From Chitinivorax sp. PXF-14 (GTDB lineage: Bacteria > Pseudomonadota > Gammaproteobacteria > Burkholderiales > SCOH01): a stretch of 64,000 nt of DNA. Under the pieces are notes generated by a model, which searched no databases, had not been told where the DNA came from, and was given only the letters and a program-made list of their open reading frames with translations. Made by a program: the position numbers and the translations under genes. The first letter of the stretch is position 1, and every line of letters begins with the position of its first letter. Shown in pieces: positions 9,193 to 17,893 of this stretch. The stretch spans positions 1-64,000 of the forward strand of contig NZ_JBFNXJ010000016.1 in assembly GCF_040812015.1 (NCBI RefSeq), written 5' to 3'.

Positions 9193-9520
9193 GGCGGGCG
9201 GGCACCGCCATGTTGGCAGCGCGCCAGGCCTGCCCCGGTGCTATCCAGGGCGTATGAACGCGCCGTCGCCACATTGACCGATTGAGAGTACGGCGGACAT
9301 GCGTGCGATTCACACTGGCACGTGATGGGCCTGCTCGAACACCGGTAGCCGCCGCTGCCCGCTATGCGGAACAAAATCCGCGTGGCAGCGTGCCAGCCGC
9401 CGCCGACGCGCCGGACCCACCGGCCGCTGCGCTATGCTGTCATCTGTCGCGATGCCATCCTGGCTTCGCGGAAAAATGGCGGTGCGGCCCATGATGCCGG
9501 CACCCGACGGAGGATGCCGC
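9193..9520. other. 328-bp gene-free stretch
   Basis: No ORF with coding character or ribosome binding site is visible between the quinone reductase stop and the thiamine-enzyme start. The downstream gene has GGAGG at 9509-9513. A TATGCT at about 9433 could be a -10 element, but no good -35 pairs with it. Confidence 0.5.
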
Positions 9521-11191
9521 ATGGCCCACACCCCACCCAACGGCGCACAGGCGCTGGTCGAGTCCCTGCTGATCCACGGCGCCGATACCGGCTTCTGCGT
9601 GCCCGGCGAGAGTTATCTCGCGGTGCTCGACGCGCTCTATGACGTGCGCGAGCGCTTCAAGCTCGTCGTCTGCCGCCAGGAGGGCGGCGCGGCCTATATG
9701 GCCGATGCCTATGGCAAGCTCACCGGCAAGCCCGGCATCGCCTTCGTTACGCGCGGCCCCGGCGCGACCAATGCCAGCGTCGGTGTGCACACGGCGTTTC
9801 AGGACTCGAGCCCGATGATCCTGTTCATCGGCCAGGTCGCGCGCGAGGCGCTCGAGCGCGAGGCCTTCCAGGAGATCGACTACCGCCGCATGTTCGGCCA
9901 GATGGCCAAGTGGGTGGCGCAGATCGACGATGCGCGACGCATCCCCGAATTCGTCTCGCACGCCTTCCATATCGCCACCAGCGGCCGGCCCGGGCCGGTA
10001 GTGCTGGCCCTGCCCGAAGACATGCTGCACGATGCCTGCGAGGTCGCGCCGCCACAGCCCTATCGCCGCATCGCCGCAGCACCGCGCCCGCAGGACATGG
10101 CCGAGCTGCAGGCCATGCTGGAGGCGGCCGAGCGGCCGTTGATGATACTCGGCGGGCGCGGTTGGACGCATGATGCCTGCGCCGACATGCGCCGTTTCGC
10201 TGAAAACTGGCGGCTGCCGGTCGCCTGCGCCTTCCGCTATCAGGACCTGTTCGATAGCGAGCATGCGCAATACGTCGGCGACGTGGGCCTGGGCATCAAC
10301 CCCAGACTCAAGGCCCGCATCCAGCAGGCCGACCTGGTGCTGGCCGTGGGCCCACGCCTGGGCGAATCGACGACGAGTGGCTACGAGCTGTTCGACATCC
10401 CGCGGCCGCAGCAGAAACTGGTTCATGTCCATGCCGGGGTGGAGGAGCTGGGGCGCGTCTACGCCGCCGACCTGCCGATCAACGCGGGCTACCCTGAATT
10501 CGCCCTGCAGGCCGCGTCCCTATTGCCTGGCGCGGCACCGCGCTGGGCGGGCCTCACCGACGAGGCGCGGCAGCAATACCTGAGCTGGAGCGAGCCGACC
10601 GCCACGCCGGGTGCGGTGCAGATGGGCGAGATCATGCGCTGGCTGTGCGCGCGCCTGCCGGCGGATGCCATTGTCACCAATGGCGCCGGCAACTACGCGA
10701 TCTGGCTGCATCGCTTTTTCCGCTACCGCCAGTTCGCCACCCAGCTCGCGCCTACCAGCGGCTCGATGGGCTATGGCGTGCCCGCGGCCGTGGCGGCCAA
10801 GATCGTCACCCCGGCGCGGATGGTCGTGTCGTTCTCGGGCGACGGCTGCTTCCTCATGAATGGCCAGGAGCTGGGCACTGCCGTGAAATACAACGCCGCC
10901 GTGGTGTTCATCGTGGTCAACAACGGCATGTACGGCACCATCCGCATGCACCAGGAGCGCAACTACCCCGAGCGCGTGATCGCCACCGAGCTGGCCAACC
11001 CGGATTTCGCCGCGCTGGCGCGGGCCTATGGCGCGCACGGCGAGGTTGTCGAGGCTACCGCCGACTTCGCGCCGGCCTTCGAGCGCGCCGTGACGGCAGG
11101 CCGGCCGGCACTGATCGAGCTGCGGGTGGACCCGGAGGCGATCACGCCGGCCACCACCATCACGCAGCTGCGGCAGGCGGCGCAGCGCTGA
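9521..11191 (+). CDS. Thiamine diphosphate-dependent enzyme (acetolactate synthase-like)
   Basis: The 556-residue product has the three-domain layout of the ThDP superfamily. The N-terminal pyrimidine-binding domain carries the catalytic Glu in CRQEGGAAYMADAYGKLTG; the central domain has ILGGRGWTHDA; the C-terminal domain has the ThDP/Mg motif starting GDGCFLMNGQELGTA and ending IVVNNGMYGTI. The start ATG 9521 is preceded by GGAGG at 9509-9513; longer in-frame starts are unsupported. Homologues act on 2-oxoacids (acetolactate synthase, benzoylformate decarboxylase and relatives). There is no adjacent regulatory subunit (ilvH), so a catabolic or side-pathway role is more likely than branched-chain synthesis. 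The substrate is unknown. Confidence 0.85.
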   Translation: MAHTPPNGAQALVESLLIHGADTGFCVPGESYLAVLDALYDVRERFKLVVCRQEGGAAYMADAYGKLTGKPGIAFVTRGPGATNASVGVHTAFQDSSPMILFIGQVAREALEREAFQEIDYRRMFGQMAKWVAQIDDARRIPEFVSHAFHIATSGRPGPVVLALPEDMLHDACEVAPPQPYRRIAAAPRPQDMAELQAMLEAAERPLMILGGRGWTHDACADMRRFAENWRLPVACAFRYQDLFDSEHAQYVGDVGLGINPRLKARIQQADLVLAVGPRLGESTTSGYELFDIPRPQQKLVHVHAGVEELGRVYAADLPINAGYPEFALQAASLLPGAAPRWAGLTDEARQQYLSWSEPTATPGAVQMGEIMRWLCARLPADAIVTNGAGNYAIWLHRFFRYRQFATQLAPTSGSMGYGVPAAVAAKIVTPARMVVSFSGDGCFLMNGQELGTAVKYNAAVVFIVVNNGMYGTIRMHQERNYPERVIATELANPDFAALARAYGAHGEVVEATADFAPAFERAVTAGRPALIELRVDPEAITPATTITQLRQAAQR

Positions 11192-11247
11192 GGTCTGGCG
11201 CGGCGATGTGTTGACGCGCGGTCGGCAACGCGAAGCCGCATGAGAGA

Positions 11248-11272
11248 CGGGGCCAGCTGGCCCCGTTTTTTT
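11248..11272 (+). terminator. Rho-independent terminator
   Basis: CGGGGCCA/TGGCCCCG form a perfect 8-bp stem (11248-11265) followed by seven T. It ends the thiamine-enzyme transcript just before the convergent PAP2 gene. Confidence 0.9.
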
Positions 11273-11277
11273 CCACC

Positions 11278-11856
11278 CTATGCGGCGCGGGCCGCCCAGA
11301 GCGCTGCGCCAGCCATGAGGCCGGCGCCAGCCCCGGCAACGACGTCGATCAGTTTGTGACGTTGCAATACCAGGCGCGACCAGGCCACCAGGCCGACGAA
11401 CAGCAATCCGCCGATGAACCATGGCCGTGTCTCCCACAGCAGGGCCGTGCCGAGCGCGGCGAATGCCGTGTGGTGCGATAGCTTGAGCCAGCTGCTGAGC
11501 AGGCTGGCGAGCGCGATGATGGCGGCGGAGACGGCAAGGCCGAGGCTCAGATCGCTCGGGCCGGTAAGGCCGAAGGCCAGCGCACAGGCAATGCCCAGTA
11601 TCGCCAGCAGGAAGCGGTGCAGGCTACGGCGTTCGCCGGGCTGGCTGGCATCGCTGTCGCGCCAGCGGCCAGCCGTGACCTGATAGGCGGAGAAGGCAGA
11701 CATCAGCGCACCGAGCAGAGCCAGGGCGCCCAGCACCGGCCACAGCCCTGCGCCTCCGTGCAGGTGGGCCGACAGGGCGATGGCTGCGGGCAATGCGACC
11801 AGCGGGTGGCCGACGAGCGACAGCCCCCGGGCGATGCGCTGGCGCAACGGGATCAA
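11278..11856 (-). CDS. PAP2-superfamily membrane phosphatase
   Basis: This 192-residue polytopic membrane protein has about six hydrophobic segments. The C-terminal half has KLSHHTAFAA (the SGH motif region, here SHH) and SRLVLQRHKLIDVVAG, matching the SRxxxxxHxxxD catalytic motif of type 2 phosphatidic acid phosphatases. Members remove phosphate from lipid phosphates such as phosphatidate or undecaprenyl diphosphate at the periplasmic face. The first motif is degenerate (the KxxxxxxRP element is not evident), so activity is not certain. It overlaps the upstream HAD phosphatase gene by 4 bases (ATGA), indicating coupled translation, and is the last gene of the hda operon. Confidence 0.75.
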   Translation of the reverse strand: MIPLRQRIARGLSLVGHPLVALPAAIALSAHLHGGAGLWPVLGALALLGALMSAFSAYQVTAGRWRDSDASQPGERRSLHRFLLAILGIACALAFGLTGPSDLSLGLAVSAAIIALASLLSSWLKLSHHTAFAALGTALLWETRPWFIGGLLFVGLVAWSRLVLQRHKLIDVVAGAGAGLMAGAALWAARAA

Positions 11857-12518
11857 TGGGTGTGGATGATGGGCCAGCCTTGCTCTTCGGCAACGGCCTT
11901 GAGCATCGTGTCGGGATTGACGGCTACCGGGTGGGTGACACGTTCGAGCAGCGGCAGGTCGTTCTTCGAGTCGCTGTAGAACCAGGTTTCGTCGAAATCA
12001 TCGAGCGTCCGCTCGCGCTCGGCGAGCCAGTGTTCGAGCCGCGTGATCTTGCCGGCCTGAAAGCTCGGGATGCCGGTCGGCTTGCCGGTGTAGCGGCCTT
12101 CCACGACCTCGGCCTCGGTGGCGATCAGGTGCTCGATCCCCAGTTCATCGGCGATCGGCGAGGTCACGAAACGGTTGGTGGCGGTGATGATCATCACCAG
12201 GTCGCCCTGCGCCTTGTGGCCGGCGACGAGCTCGCGCGCCTTGGCTGTGATGATGGGCAGGATGTGTTCGGCCATGTAGTCGGCATGCAGCGTGGCAAGC
12301 TCATCCATGGTGAAGCGTGCGAGCGGCGCGAGGCTGAAGGCGAGGAATTCGTCCATGTTCAGCGTGCCGGCCTTGTATTGCTCGTAGAAGGCGTCGTTCT
12401 GGCGCTGCGTGGTGGCGGCGTCGAGTATGCCGCGCTTGATCAGGAAACGCGGCCACTCGACATCGCTATCGCCGGCGAGCAGGGTGTGGTCGAGATCGAA
12501 GATGACGAGTCGTTGCAT
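11853..12518 (-). CDS. HAD-superfamily phosphatase, subfamily IB (SerB-like)
   Basis: The 221-residue product begins MQRLVIFDLDHTLLAGDSD, the DxDxT nucleophile motif of HAD hydrolases. It continues with IITATNRFVTSPIADELG (motif II), a Lys in GKITRLEHW and the acidic motif FYSDSKNDLPLLE, so all catalytic motifs are present. IB members of this size dephosphorylate small phosphomonoesters such as phosphoserine or related metabolites; betaproteobacterial copies are often found directly after hda, as here. It begins 20 bases downstream of hda and overlaps the PAP2 gene by 4 bases, so the three genes form one operon. The substrate is not known. Confidence 0.9.
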   Translation of the reverse strand: MQRLVIFDLDHTLLAGDSDVEWPRFLIKRGILDAATTQRQNDAFYEQYKAGTLNMDEFLAFSLAPLARFTMDELATLHADYMAEHILPIITAKARELVAGHKAQGDLVMIITATNRFVTSPIADELGIEHLIATEAEVVEGRYTGKPTGIPSFQAGKITRLEHWLAERERTLDDFDETWFYSDSKNDLPLLERVTHPVAVNPDTMLKAVAEEQGWPIIHTH

Positions 12519-12537
12519 CGGTGTTCCCCGTTGGGTA

Positions 12538-13239
12538 TCAAAAGAGTGCTTGCTGGCCCTGGTGCGCCTGCCGCTGCAGCACCTCGCGCAGTAGTGGCAG
12601 GGTGACCTGACGCTGCTGTTCGAGCGAGGCGCGGTCGAGTTCGTCGATCACGGCCAGCAGCGAGGGCAGGTCGCGCCGCCAGCGCAGCAGCAGGTAGTCG
12701 CAGACTTCCTGGTTCAGGCTGAAGCCGCGTTCGCTCGCATGCTGTTGCAGGGCCTGGATCTTGTCCGTGTCCGACAGCGGCTGCAGCTGGTAGACCAGGC
12801 CCCAGCCGAAGCGTGTCGTCAGGTCGGCCCGCAAGGGCAATTGCGACGGCGGGCACGGGCCGGCGGCTACCAGCACGCCGCGCGCCTCGCGCAGCCGGTT
12901 GTAGATGCTGAATACGACGACCTGCGCGGCAGGGCCGAGATGCTCGACATTGTCGAGCGCGACGCAATCGTACTCGCCCAGCGCATCGTCCGGCTCGAAC
13001 AGCTGCGCGCAATCGACATAGGCCGCGAGCTGGCCGGCTGCCTGCGCCTCGCGGATAGCCGCCTGCAGCAGGTGGCTGCGCCCAGAGCCCGGTTCGCCCC
13101 ACAGGTACAGCATGCGCTCGGCCTGCGCCGACGTCAGCGCCGCCATCAGCGCCTCGCGCGCCTGCTCGTTACCGCCGCCGATATAGTTATCGAACGACGC
13201 GGGCAGGGCCGGGTGCAGATTGAGCAGCAGTTGTTTCAC
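12538..13239 (-). CDS. hda: DnaA regulatory inactivator Hda
   Basis: The 233-residue protein has an N-terminal clamp-binding segment (MKQLLLNLHP), then ASFDNYIGGGNEQA, the Walker A region LWGEPGSGRSHLLQA, and CVALDNVEHLG at Walker B, as in the DnaA-like AAA+ domain of Hda; it lacks the DnaA DNA-binding domain. With the DNA-loaded beta clamp, Hda stimulates ATP hydrolysis by DnaA and so prevents re-initiation. The GTG start at 13239 was chosen because it places the clamp-binding sequence at the N-terminus; an in-frame ATG at 13296 would add 19 residues. It is divergent from purM and heads the hda-HAD-PAP2 operon. Confidence 0.9.
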   Translation of the reverse strand: MKQLLLNLHPALPASFDNYIGGGNEQAREALMAALTSAQAERMLYLWGEPGSGRSHLLQAAIREAQAAGQLAAYVDCAQLFEPDDALGEYDCVALDNVEHLGPAAQVVVFSIYNRLREARGVLVAAGPCPPSQLPLRADLTTRFGWGLVYQLQPLSDTDKIQALQQHASERGFSLNQEVCDYLLLRWRRDLPSLLAVIDELDRASLEQQRQVTLPLLREVLQRQAHQGQQALF

Positions 13240-13318
13240 GAGGGCGGTGTGGAATGCGTGCGGCAGCCGTGCTGCCGGGCAGCGTTCGGCGGTCATTTCA
13301 GGTAAAATGCTGTTTTTT

Positions 13319-13356
13319 GAGGCGAACGCCTCGTTTCCTATACTGATTCGAGTATA
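13319..13356. promoter_or_regulatory. Two dyad symmetries in the hda/purM divergent promoter region
   Basis: GAGGCGAACGCCTC (13319-13332) is a 14-base dyad, and TATACT-6 bases-AGTATA (13339-13356) is a second. They lie in the divergent intergenic region, where operators would be expected. Neither is followed by a T-run in the direction of either gene, so they are not terminators. Confidence 0.35.
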
Positions 13357-13434
13357 AGAAAACCGCAATTTAACCACAGTTTGGCGTCTCCCGACGATCT
13401 CGGGTTGCGCCGCAACGATTGAAGCGAGAATCCC

Positions 13435-14481
13435 TTGAGCACCGCCAACCCAACTTCCCTCAGCTATCGCGATGCAGGCGTCGATATCGACGCAGGCGAT
13501 CAACTGGTCGAGAACATCAAGCCTTTTGCCAAGCGCACTATGCGCCCGGAAGTGCTCGGCGGGATTGGCGGCTTCGGTGCACTGGTCGAAATCTCGAAGA
13601 AATATAAGGAGCCGGTGCTGGTATCCGGTACCGATGGCGTCGGCACCAAGCTCAAGCTCGCGTTCGAGCTCGATCGCCATGACACCGTCGGCATCGACCT
13701 GGTCGCCATGAGCGTCAACGACATCCTGGTACAAGGTGCCGAGCCGCTGTTCTTCCTCGACTACTTCGCCTGCGGCAAGCTCGACGTGTCGCGCGCCACC
13801 GATGTGGTCAAGGGCATCGCCGCCGGCTGCGAACAGGCTGGTTGCGCGCTGATCGGTGGCGAAACGGCCGAAATGCCGGGTATGTACCCGGTCGGCGAAT
13901 ACGATCTGGCCGGCTTTGCCGTTGGTGTGGTGGAGAAGGCCAATATCATCACCGGCAAGACGATCCAGCCCGGCGATGTGGTGCTGGGCCTGAAGTCCAA
14001 CGGCGCACACTCCAACGGCTACTCGCTGGTACGCAAGATCATCGAGCGCAGCAACCCCGATCTGAACGCCGAGTTCGACGGCGGCAAGTCGCTGGCCGAC
14101 TGCATCATGGCGCCGACGCGCATCTACGTGAAACCTTTGCTGAAACTGATGGCCGAAATGCCGGTCAAGGGCATGGCGCACATCACTGGCGGTGGCATCA
14201 CCGAGAACGTGCCGCGCGTGCTGCCCGACAACGTGGTCGCGCAGATCGACAAGAATGCATGGCCGCTGCCGAAGCTGTTCCAGTGGCTGCAGGCCGAGGG
14301 CCGCGTGGCAGAGGGCGAAATGTATCGCACCTTCAATTGCGGTATCGGCATGGTCGTCATCGTCGCGACAGAGCTGGCGGATAAGGCGCAAGCGCTGCTG
14401 GCGGCCGAGGGCGAGACGGTTTATCGCCTCGGCACGGTGCGTGCACGCAACGGCGACGAGCACCAGACACAAGTCGCGTAA
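13435..14481 (+). CDS. purM: Phosphoribosylformylglycinamidine cyclo-ligase (AIR synthetase)
   Basis: The 348-residue product matches PurM throughout: [23 protein letters not shown] at the start, the ATP/formylglycinamidine-binding segment [51 protein letters not shown] and [16 protein letters not shown]. It converts formylglycinamidine ribotide with ATP to aminoimidazole ribotide in purine synthesis. The start is TTG 13435, because the conserved N-terminus begins only a few codons later and no upstream in-frame ATG exists. It is followed 244 bases downstream by purN, the next-but-related pathway gene, a common pairing. Confidence 0.97.
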   Translation: MSTANPTSLSYRDAGVDIDAGDQLVENIKPFAKRTMRPEVLGGIGGFGALVEISKKYKEPVLVSGTDGVGTKLKLAFELDRHDTVGIDLVAMSVNDILVQGAEPLFFLDYFACGKLDVSRATDVVKGIAAGCEQAGCALIGGETAEMPGMYPVGEYDLAGFAVGVVEKANIITGKTIQPGDVVLGLKSNGAHSNGYSLVRKIIERSNPDLNAEFDGGKSLADCIMAPTRIYVKPLLKLMAEMPVKGMAHITGGGITENVPRVLPDNVVAQIDKNAWPLPKLFQWLQAEGRVAEGEMYRTFNCGIGMVVIVATELADKAQALLAAEGETVYRLGTVRARNGDEHQTQVA

Positions 14482-14535
14482 CCGGCGTCCGCTACACTGA
14501 TGCCGCCGGCCGTGCTGGCGGCATTGTTATTTTTG

Positions 14536-14700
14536 GTGCCTTCGAGACGAGGCCAAAAGCCAAGTCCGAAGATCACTTATTTAACGCTGTATTGAGTACC
14601 GTCGAGGCGCGGCCGTAGGCCAAACCCGACGCGATTGGATAGTGAATTCCGTGCCTTCGCGGTGAGCGTGAGGCGCGCCAGAGCAAGCCAATGGGCTGGC
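14536..14700. repeat. Three imperfect tandem units (55-60 bp) between purM and purN
   Basis: Related units begin at 14536 (GTGCCTTCGAGACGAGGCC), 14596 (GTACCGTCGAGGCGCGGCC) and 14651 (GTGCCTTCGCGGTGAGCG). The first two share most positions over about 45 bases, including a GGCC..A.GCCAA core; the third is more diverged and keeps the head plus GGCGCGCC and AAGCCAA. No ORF spans them. Confidence 0.5.
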
Positions 14701-14725
14701 ACATCAGCCCGTCAACATAGAGCAT

Positions 14726-15358
14726 ATGAAGAAAGTCGTTATTCTCATCTCCGGCCGTGGCAGCAATATGGAGGCCATTTTGCGGGCACAGCCACCGGTC
14801 GAGTTCGCCGCCGTGATCTCGAACAAGGCCGATGCGGCGGGGCTGGAGACCGCCCGTGCGCATGGCATCCCGACTGCGGTGCTGTCGCACAAGGGCTTCG
14901 ATAGCCGCGAGGCCTTCGATGCCGAGCTGGCCCGGCTGATCGACGGCTATACGCCGGACCTGATCGTGCTGGCTGGCTTCATGCGCATCCTGTCCGAAGG
15001 CTTCGTGCGCCATTACGAAGGCCGCATGATCAATATCCACCCCTCGCTGCTGCCGGCCTTCACCGGCCTCAACACCCATGCGCGTGCGATCGACGAAGGC
15101 TGCAAGTTGCATGGCTGTACCGTGCATTTCGTCACGGGCGAGCTCGACCACGGGCCGATCATCGCCCAGGCCGCCGTGCCGGTGCTCAACGACGACACGC
15201 CCGAGACCCTGTCCGCGCGCGTGCTGGTGCAGGAGCACCGCCTCTACCCCGAAGCGGTGCGCTGGTTTGCGGAAGATCGCCTGAGCCTGCTGGACGGCAA
15301 GGTCCGCGTCCGTCTCGACACGGTGGACCCGTCGGCTTCGCTGCGGTTTCCGGCCTAG
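14726..15358 (+). CDS. purN: Phosphoribosylglycinamide formyltransferase 1
   Basis: The 210-residue product begins MKKVVILISGRGSNMEAIL, the phosphate-binding loop of PurN. It has the catalytic triad in MINIHPSLLPAFTGLNTHARA (Asn and His) and GELDHGPIIAQ (Asp). It transfers the formyl group of 10-formyltetrahydrofolate to GAR in purine synthesis. An ATG at 14726 follows the repeat-containing gap; no strong Shine-Dalgarno is visible. The length is typical. It is followed 20 bases later by the DUF3108 gene, an association common in betaproteobacteria. Confidence 0.97.
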   Translation: MKKVVILISGRGSNMEAILRAQPPVEFAAVISNKADAAGLETARAHGIPTAVLSHKGFDSREAFDAELARLIDGYTPDLIVLAGFMRILSEGFVRHYEGRMINIHPSLLPAFTGLNTHARAIDEGCKLHGCTVHFVTGELDHGPIIAQAAVPVLNDDTPETLSARVLVQEHRLYPEAVRWFAEDRLSLLDGKVRVRLDTVDPSASLRFPA

Positions 15359-15378
15359 TGCAGGTCGCCCAGAACTGA

Positions 15379-16584
15379 ATGAAGCGCTGGCTGACCCGAA
15401 CTCTGATCTTTGCGGCGATCCTGTCGGTGATCGGCCATTTTCTCACCATTTTTGGTGAAGATATCTGGTCCATTGCCGACGCGCTGCTCAACGGCAAGGA
15501 AATCGAGGTCCGCAAGACCGAGCGCCAGCTCGATGAACAGGAGATCGCGCTCGAAGGGGCCGCAATCGGCGACAAGCCCAAGCTCAAGCCGCTTGTGGAC
15601 AAGCTCAACGTCTACCTGGTGCCGGCGGCGTCGCTGAAGCCGAAGGCAGCCAAGGCGGCGCACAAGCCGGTGGTGGCACCCAAACCACGGCCTGCGCCCA
15701 AACCGGCGCCCAAGCCAGAGGCCCAGGCCAAGCCCGTCGAGCTGGCGGCGGTGCCGACAACGGATACGGTTGCCGCATCGACACCGTCCGAGGCACCAAC
15801 ACCCGTGCCGCCCCCTGCCGCTGCCGTCACCCCCCCCGCGGCAGACGCCCCGGCGCCGCCCGCCGCGGTGGCCGTCGCCGAGCCTGCGGCGCCCCAGGAT
15901 GCGCAGCTGTCGCAGGGCAAGGCCTTCCCGGCTGATGTGAAGATTCATTACCTGCTCTATGGTGTGCTCGAAGGCGCGATGAGCTGGAAGCAGGACGGCA
16001 ACCACTACACGATAGAACTCAACGCGGCCGGCTTCGGCAAGAGCATTTCACTGCGCAGCCGCGGCACGATGAGCAAGGACGGCCTCAAGCCCGACGAGTA
16101 TCTGGAGTTCCGCGACAACAAGCTCGACAGCCCCAAGTTCGTGGTGAAGTTCGACTGGGCCAACGGCGTGGTCAACTATGGCGAGCCCAATGCGCTGAAG
16201 AACGACAAGCTCGAGAAGATCGGCTACGACATGCTGTCGCTGTTCTTCCAGGCCGCGATCCGGGGCAAGACGCTGATGTCGTCGGATGTGCAGATCGTCA
16301 CCGGCAAGAAGATTTATCACCAGAAGTTTCATATCGAAGGCGAATCGACGATTCACGTTCAGGGCGCGGGCGATATCACCGCGCTGGCGCTCAACGGCGA
16401 GAACGAGCGTGGCAAGTTCGCCTTCTGGCTGGCGCCCGGCTGGCACAACCTGCCCGTGCGCGCCAAGGTCGATGCGTCCGATGGCCGTTCGTTCGTGCTC
16501 GATGCCAGCCTGGTCGAGGTCAACGGCAAGACGCTGCTGGCCCGCCCCAAGCGCGAACCACCCCGGCCGCGCAAAGATCGTTGA
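15379..16584 (+). CDS. DUF3108 envelope protein with Pro/Ala-rich linker
   Basis: This 401-residue protein has an N-terminal membrane anchor or signal (MKRWLTRTLIFAAILSVIGHFLTIF), a charged segment, then a roughly 110-residue Pro/Ala/Lys-rich linker (KPVVAPKPRPAPKPAPKPE). The C-terminal domain (KAFPADVKIHYLLYGVLEGAMSW to about residue 380) matches DUF3108, a beta-rich periplasmic domain of unknown function. The linker would span the periplasm in a TonB-like manner. It lies between purN and the RNA methyltransferase on the same strand; this neighbourhood is conserved but does not show its role. Confidence 0.82.
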   Translation: MKRWLTRTLIFAAILSVIGHFLTIFGEDIWSIADALLNGKEIEVRKTERQLDEQEIALEGAAIGDKPKLKPLVDKLNVYLVPAASLKPKAAKAAHKPVVAPKPRPAPKPAPKPEAQAKPVELAAVPTTDTVAASTPSEAPTPVPPPAAAVTPPAADAPAPPAAVAVAEPAAPQDAQLSQGKAFPADVKIHYLLYGVLEGAMSWKQDGNHYTIELNAAGFGKSISLRSRGTMSKDGLKPDEYLEFRDNKLDSPKFVVKFDWANGVVNYGEPNALKNDKLEKIGYDMLSLFFQAAIRGKTLMSSDVQIVTGKKIYHQKFHIEGESTIHVQGAGDITALALNGENERGKFAFWLAPGWHNLPVRAKVDASDGRSFVLDASLVEVNGKTLLARPKREPPRPRKDR

Positions 16585-16633
16585 TCCATAATGCTGGGTA
16601 GGCCCACCCGGCGGACATCATTTAAGGTTCCTC

Positions 16634-17881
16634 ATGACACCGACTCAATTCGACGCCACCCTGACCGCGCTGCGCGCGCTGCTGCCGATGACCCAGCCTG
16701 CAGATGCGGTACTGTCGCGCTTTTTCCGTGAGCATCACAAGCTCGGCCCGACCGACCGCAATGTGATCGCCGAGGCGCTGTTCGGCATCCTGCGCCGCCG
16801 CATGATGCTTGAAGCCGTGATCGAGAAGCCGACGCCACGCGCCCTGCTGCTGGCCTACCTGGTCAAGCTCAACGGCATGAACCCCAAGGCGCTTGCCGAT
16901 TACGCGCCCGAGGCCGACATCAAGGCGCTGGGCCGGGTCAAGGCGATCAAGGCGGAGGAGCTGCCGATCAACGTGCAGGCCGAGTTCCCGCAGTGGCTCT
17001 ACGACAGGCTCAAGGCCCTGATGGACGACGAGGCCATCCTCGCCTTCGGGCGCGGCTTCCAGCAATCCGCGCCGCTCGATCTGCGCGTCAATACGCAGCT
17101 TGCCAACCGTGACGAGGTACTCGCCGCGCTCGGTGCCGGCGGCGGCGATGTCGTGCCGACCCCGTATTCGCCGCTGGGCCTGCGCCTTGCCGGCAAACCT
17201 GCCTTGAACAAGCACCCGCTGTTCCTCAACGGCAAGATCGAGGTGCAGGATGAAGGTAGCCAGCTGCTGGGGCTGCTGCTGGCGCCCAAGCGCGGCGAGA
17301 TGGTGGTGGATTTCTGTGCCGGCGCCGGTGGCAAGACCTTGCTGCTTGGCGCGCTGATGGCGTCCACCGGCCGTGTCTATGCCTTCGACGTCGCGGAAAA
17401 GCGCCTCAGCAACCTGAAGCCCCGCCTCAAGCGCTCGGGCCTGTCGAATGTGCATCCGCAACTGATCGCGCATGAACACGATGCGCGCATCAAGCGCCTT
17501 GCCGGCAAGATCGACCGCGTGCTGGTCGACGCGCCGTGCTCGGGGCTGGGCACCTTGCGCCGCAATCCCGACCTGCGCTATCGCCAGTCCGCGCAAAGTG
17601 TGACCGAGCTGACCGCCAAGCAGGCATCGATTCTCGCGGCAGCGGCCAATCTGTTGAAGGTGGGCGGGCGGCTGGTGTATGCGACCTGCTCCTTCCTGCC
17701 GGAAGAGAACGAACGGATCGTCGAGGCTTTCCTTGCGGCACACCCCGATTTTGCGCTGGTACCGGCCGGTGAAGTGCTGGCGCAACAGAAGATTGCGCTG
17801 GAGATGGGGGATTACCTCAAGCTCACACCGCACCAGCATGGCACCGATGGCTTCTTTGCCGCCGTGCTGACACGGCGCTAG
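16634..17881 (+). CDS. RsmB/NOP-family RNA (cytosine-5)-methyltransferase
   Basis: The 415-residue product has a NusB-like helical N-terminal region and a C-terminal SAM-dependent domain. Visible motifs are VDFCAGAGGKTLLLGALM (SAM binding), LVDAPCSGLGTLRRNPDLRY (motif IV with the PC cysteine) and VYATCSFLPEENERIVEAFL (motif VI with the nucleophilic TC cysteine). This is the two-cysteine mechanism of RNA m5C methyltransferases, as in RsmB acting on 16S rRNA C967. The N-terminus differs enough from RsmB that the exact target is not certain. It converges with the FliD-like gene, leaving only 12 bases between stops. Confidence 0.87.
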   Translation: MTPTQFDATLTALRALLPMTQPADAVLSRFFREHHKLGPTDRNVIAEALFGILRRRMMLEAVIEKPTPRALLLAYLVKLNGMNPKALADYAPEADIKALGRVKAIKAEELPINVQAEFPQWLYDRLKALMDDEAILAFGRGFQQSAPLDLRVNTQLANRDEVLAALGAGGGDVVPTPYSPLGLRLAGKPALNKHPLFLNGKIEVQDEGSQLLGLLLAPKRGEMVVDFCAGAGGKTLLLGALMASTGRVYAFDVAEKRLSNLKPRLKRSGLSNVHPQLIAHEHDARIKRLAGKIDRVLVDAPCSGLGTLRRNPDLRYRQSAQSVTELTAKQASILAAAANLLKVGGRLVYATCSFLPEENERIVEAFLAAHPDFALVPAGEVLAQQKIALEMGDYLKLTPHQHGTDGFFAAVLTRR

Positions 17882-17893
17882 CCGCAGCCGCCG

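Noticed and set aside
13240-14472. Long open extension upstream of hda on the minus strand
   Set aside because: The extra part is antisense to purM; Hda homology begins only at 13239.
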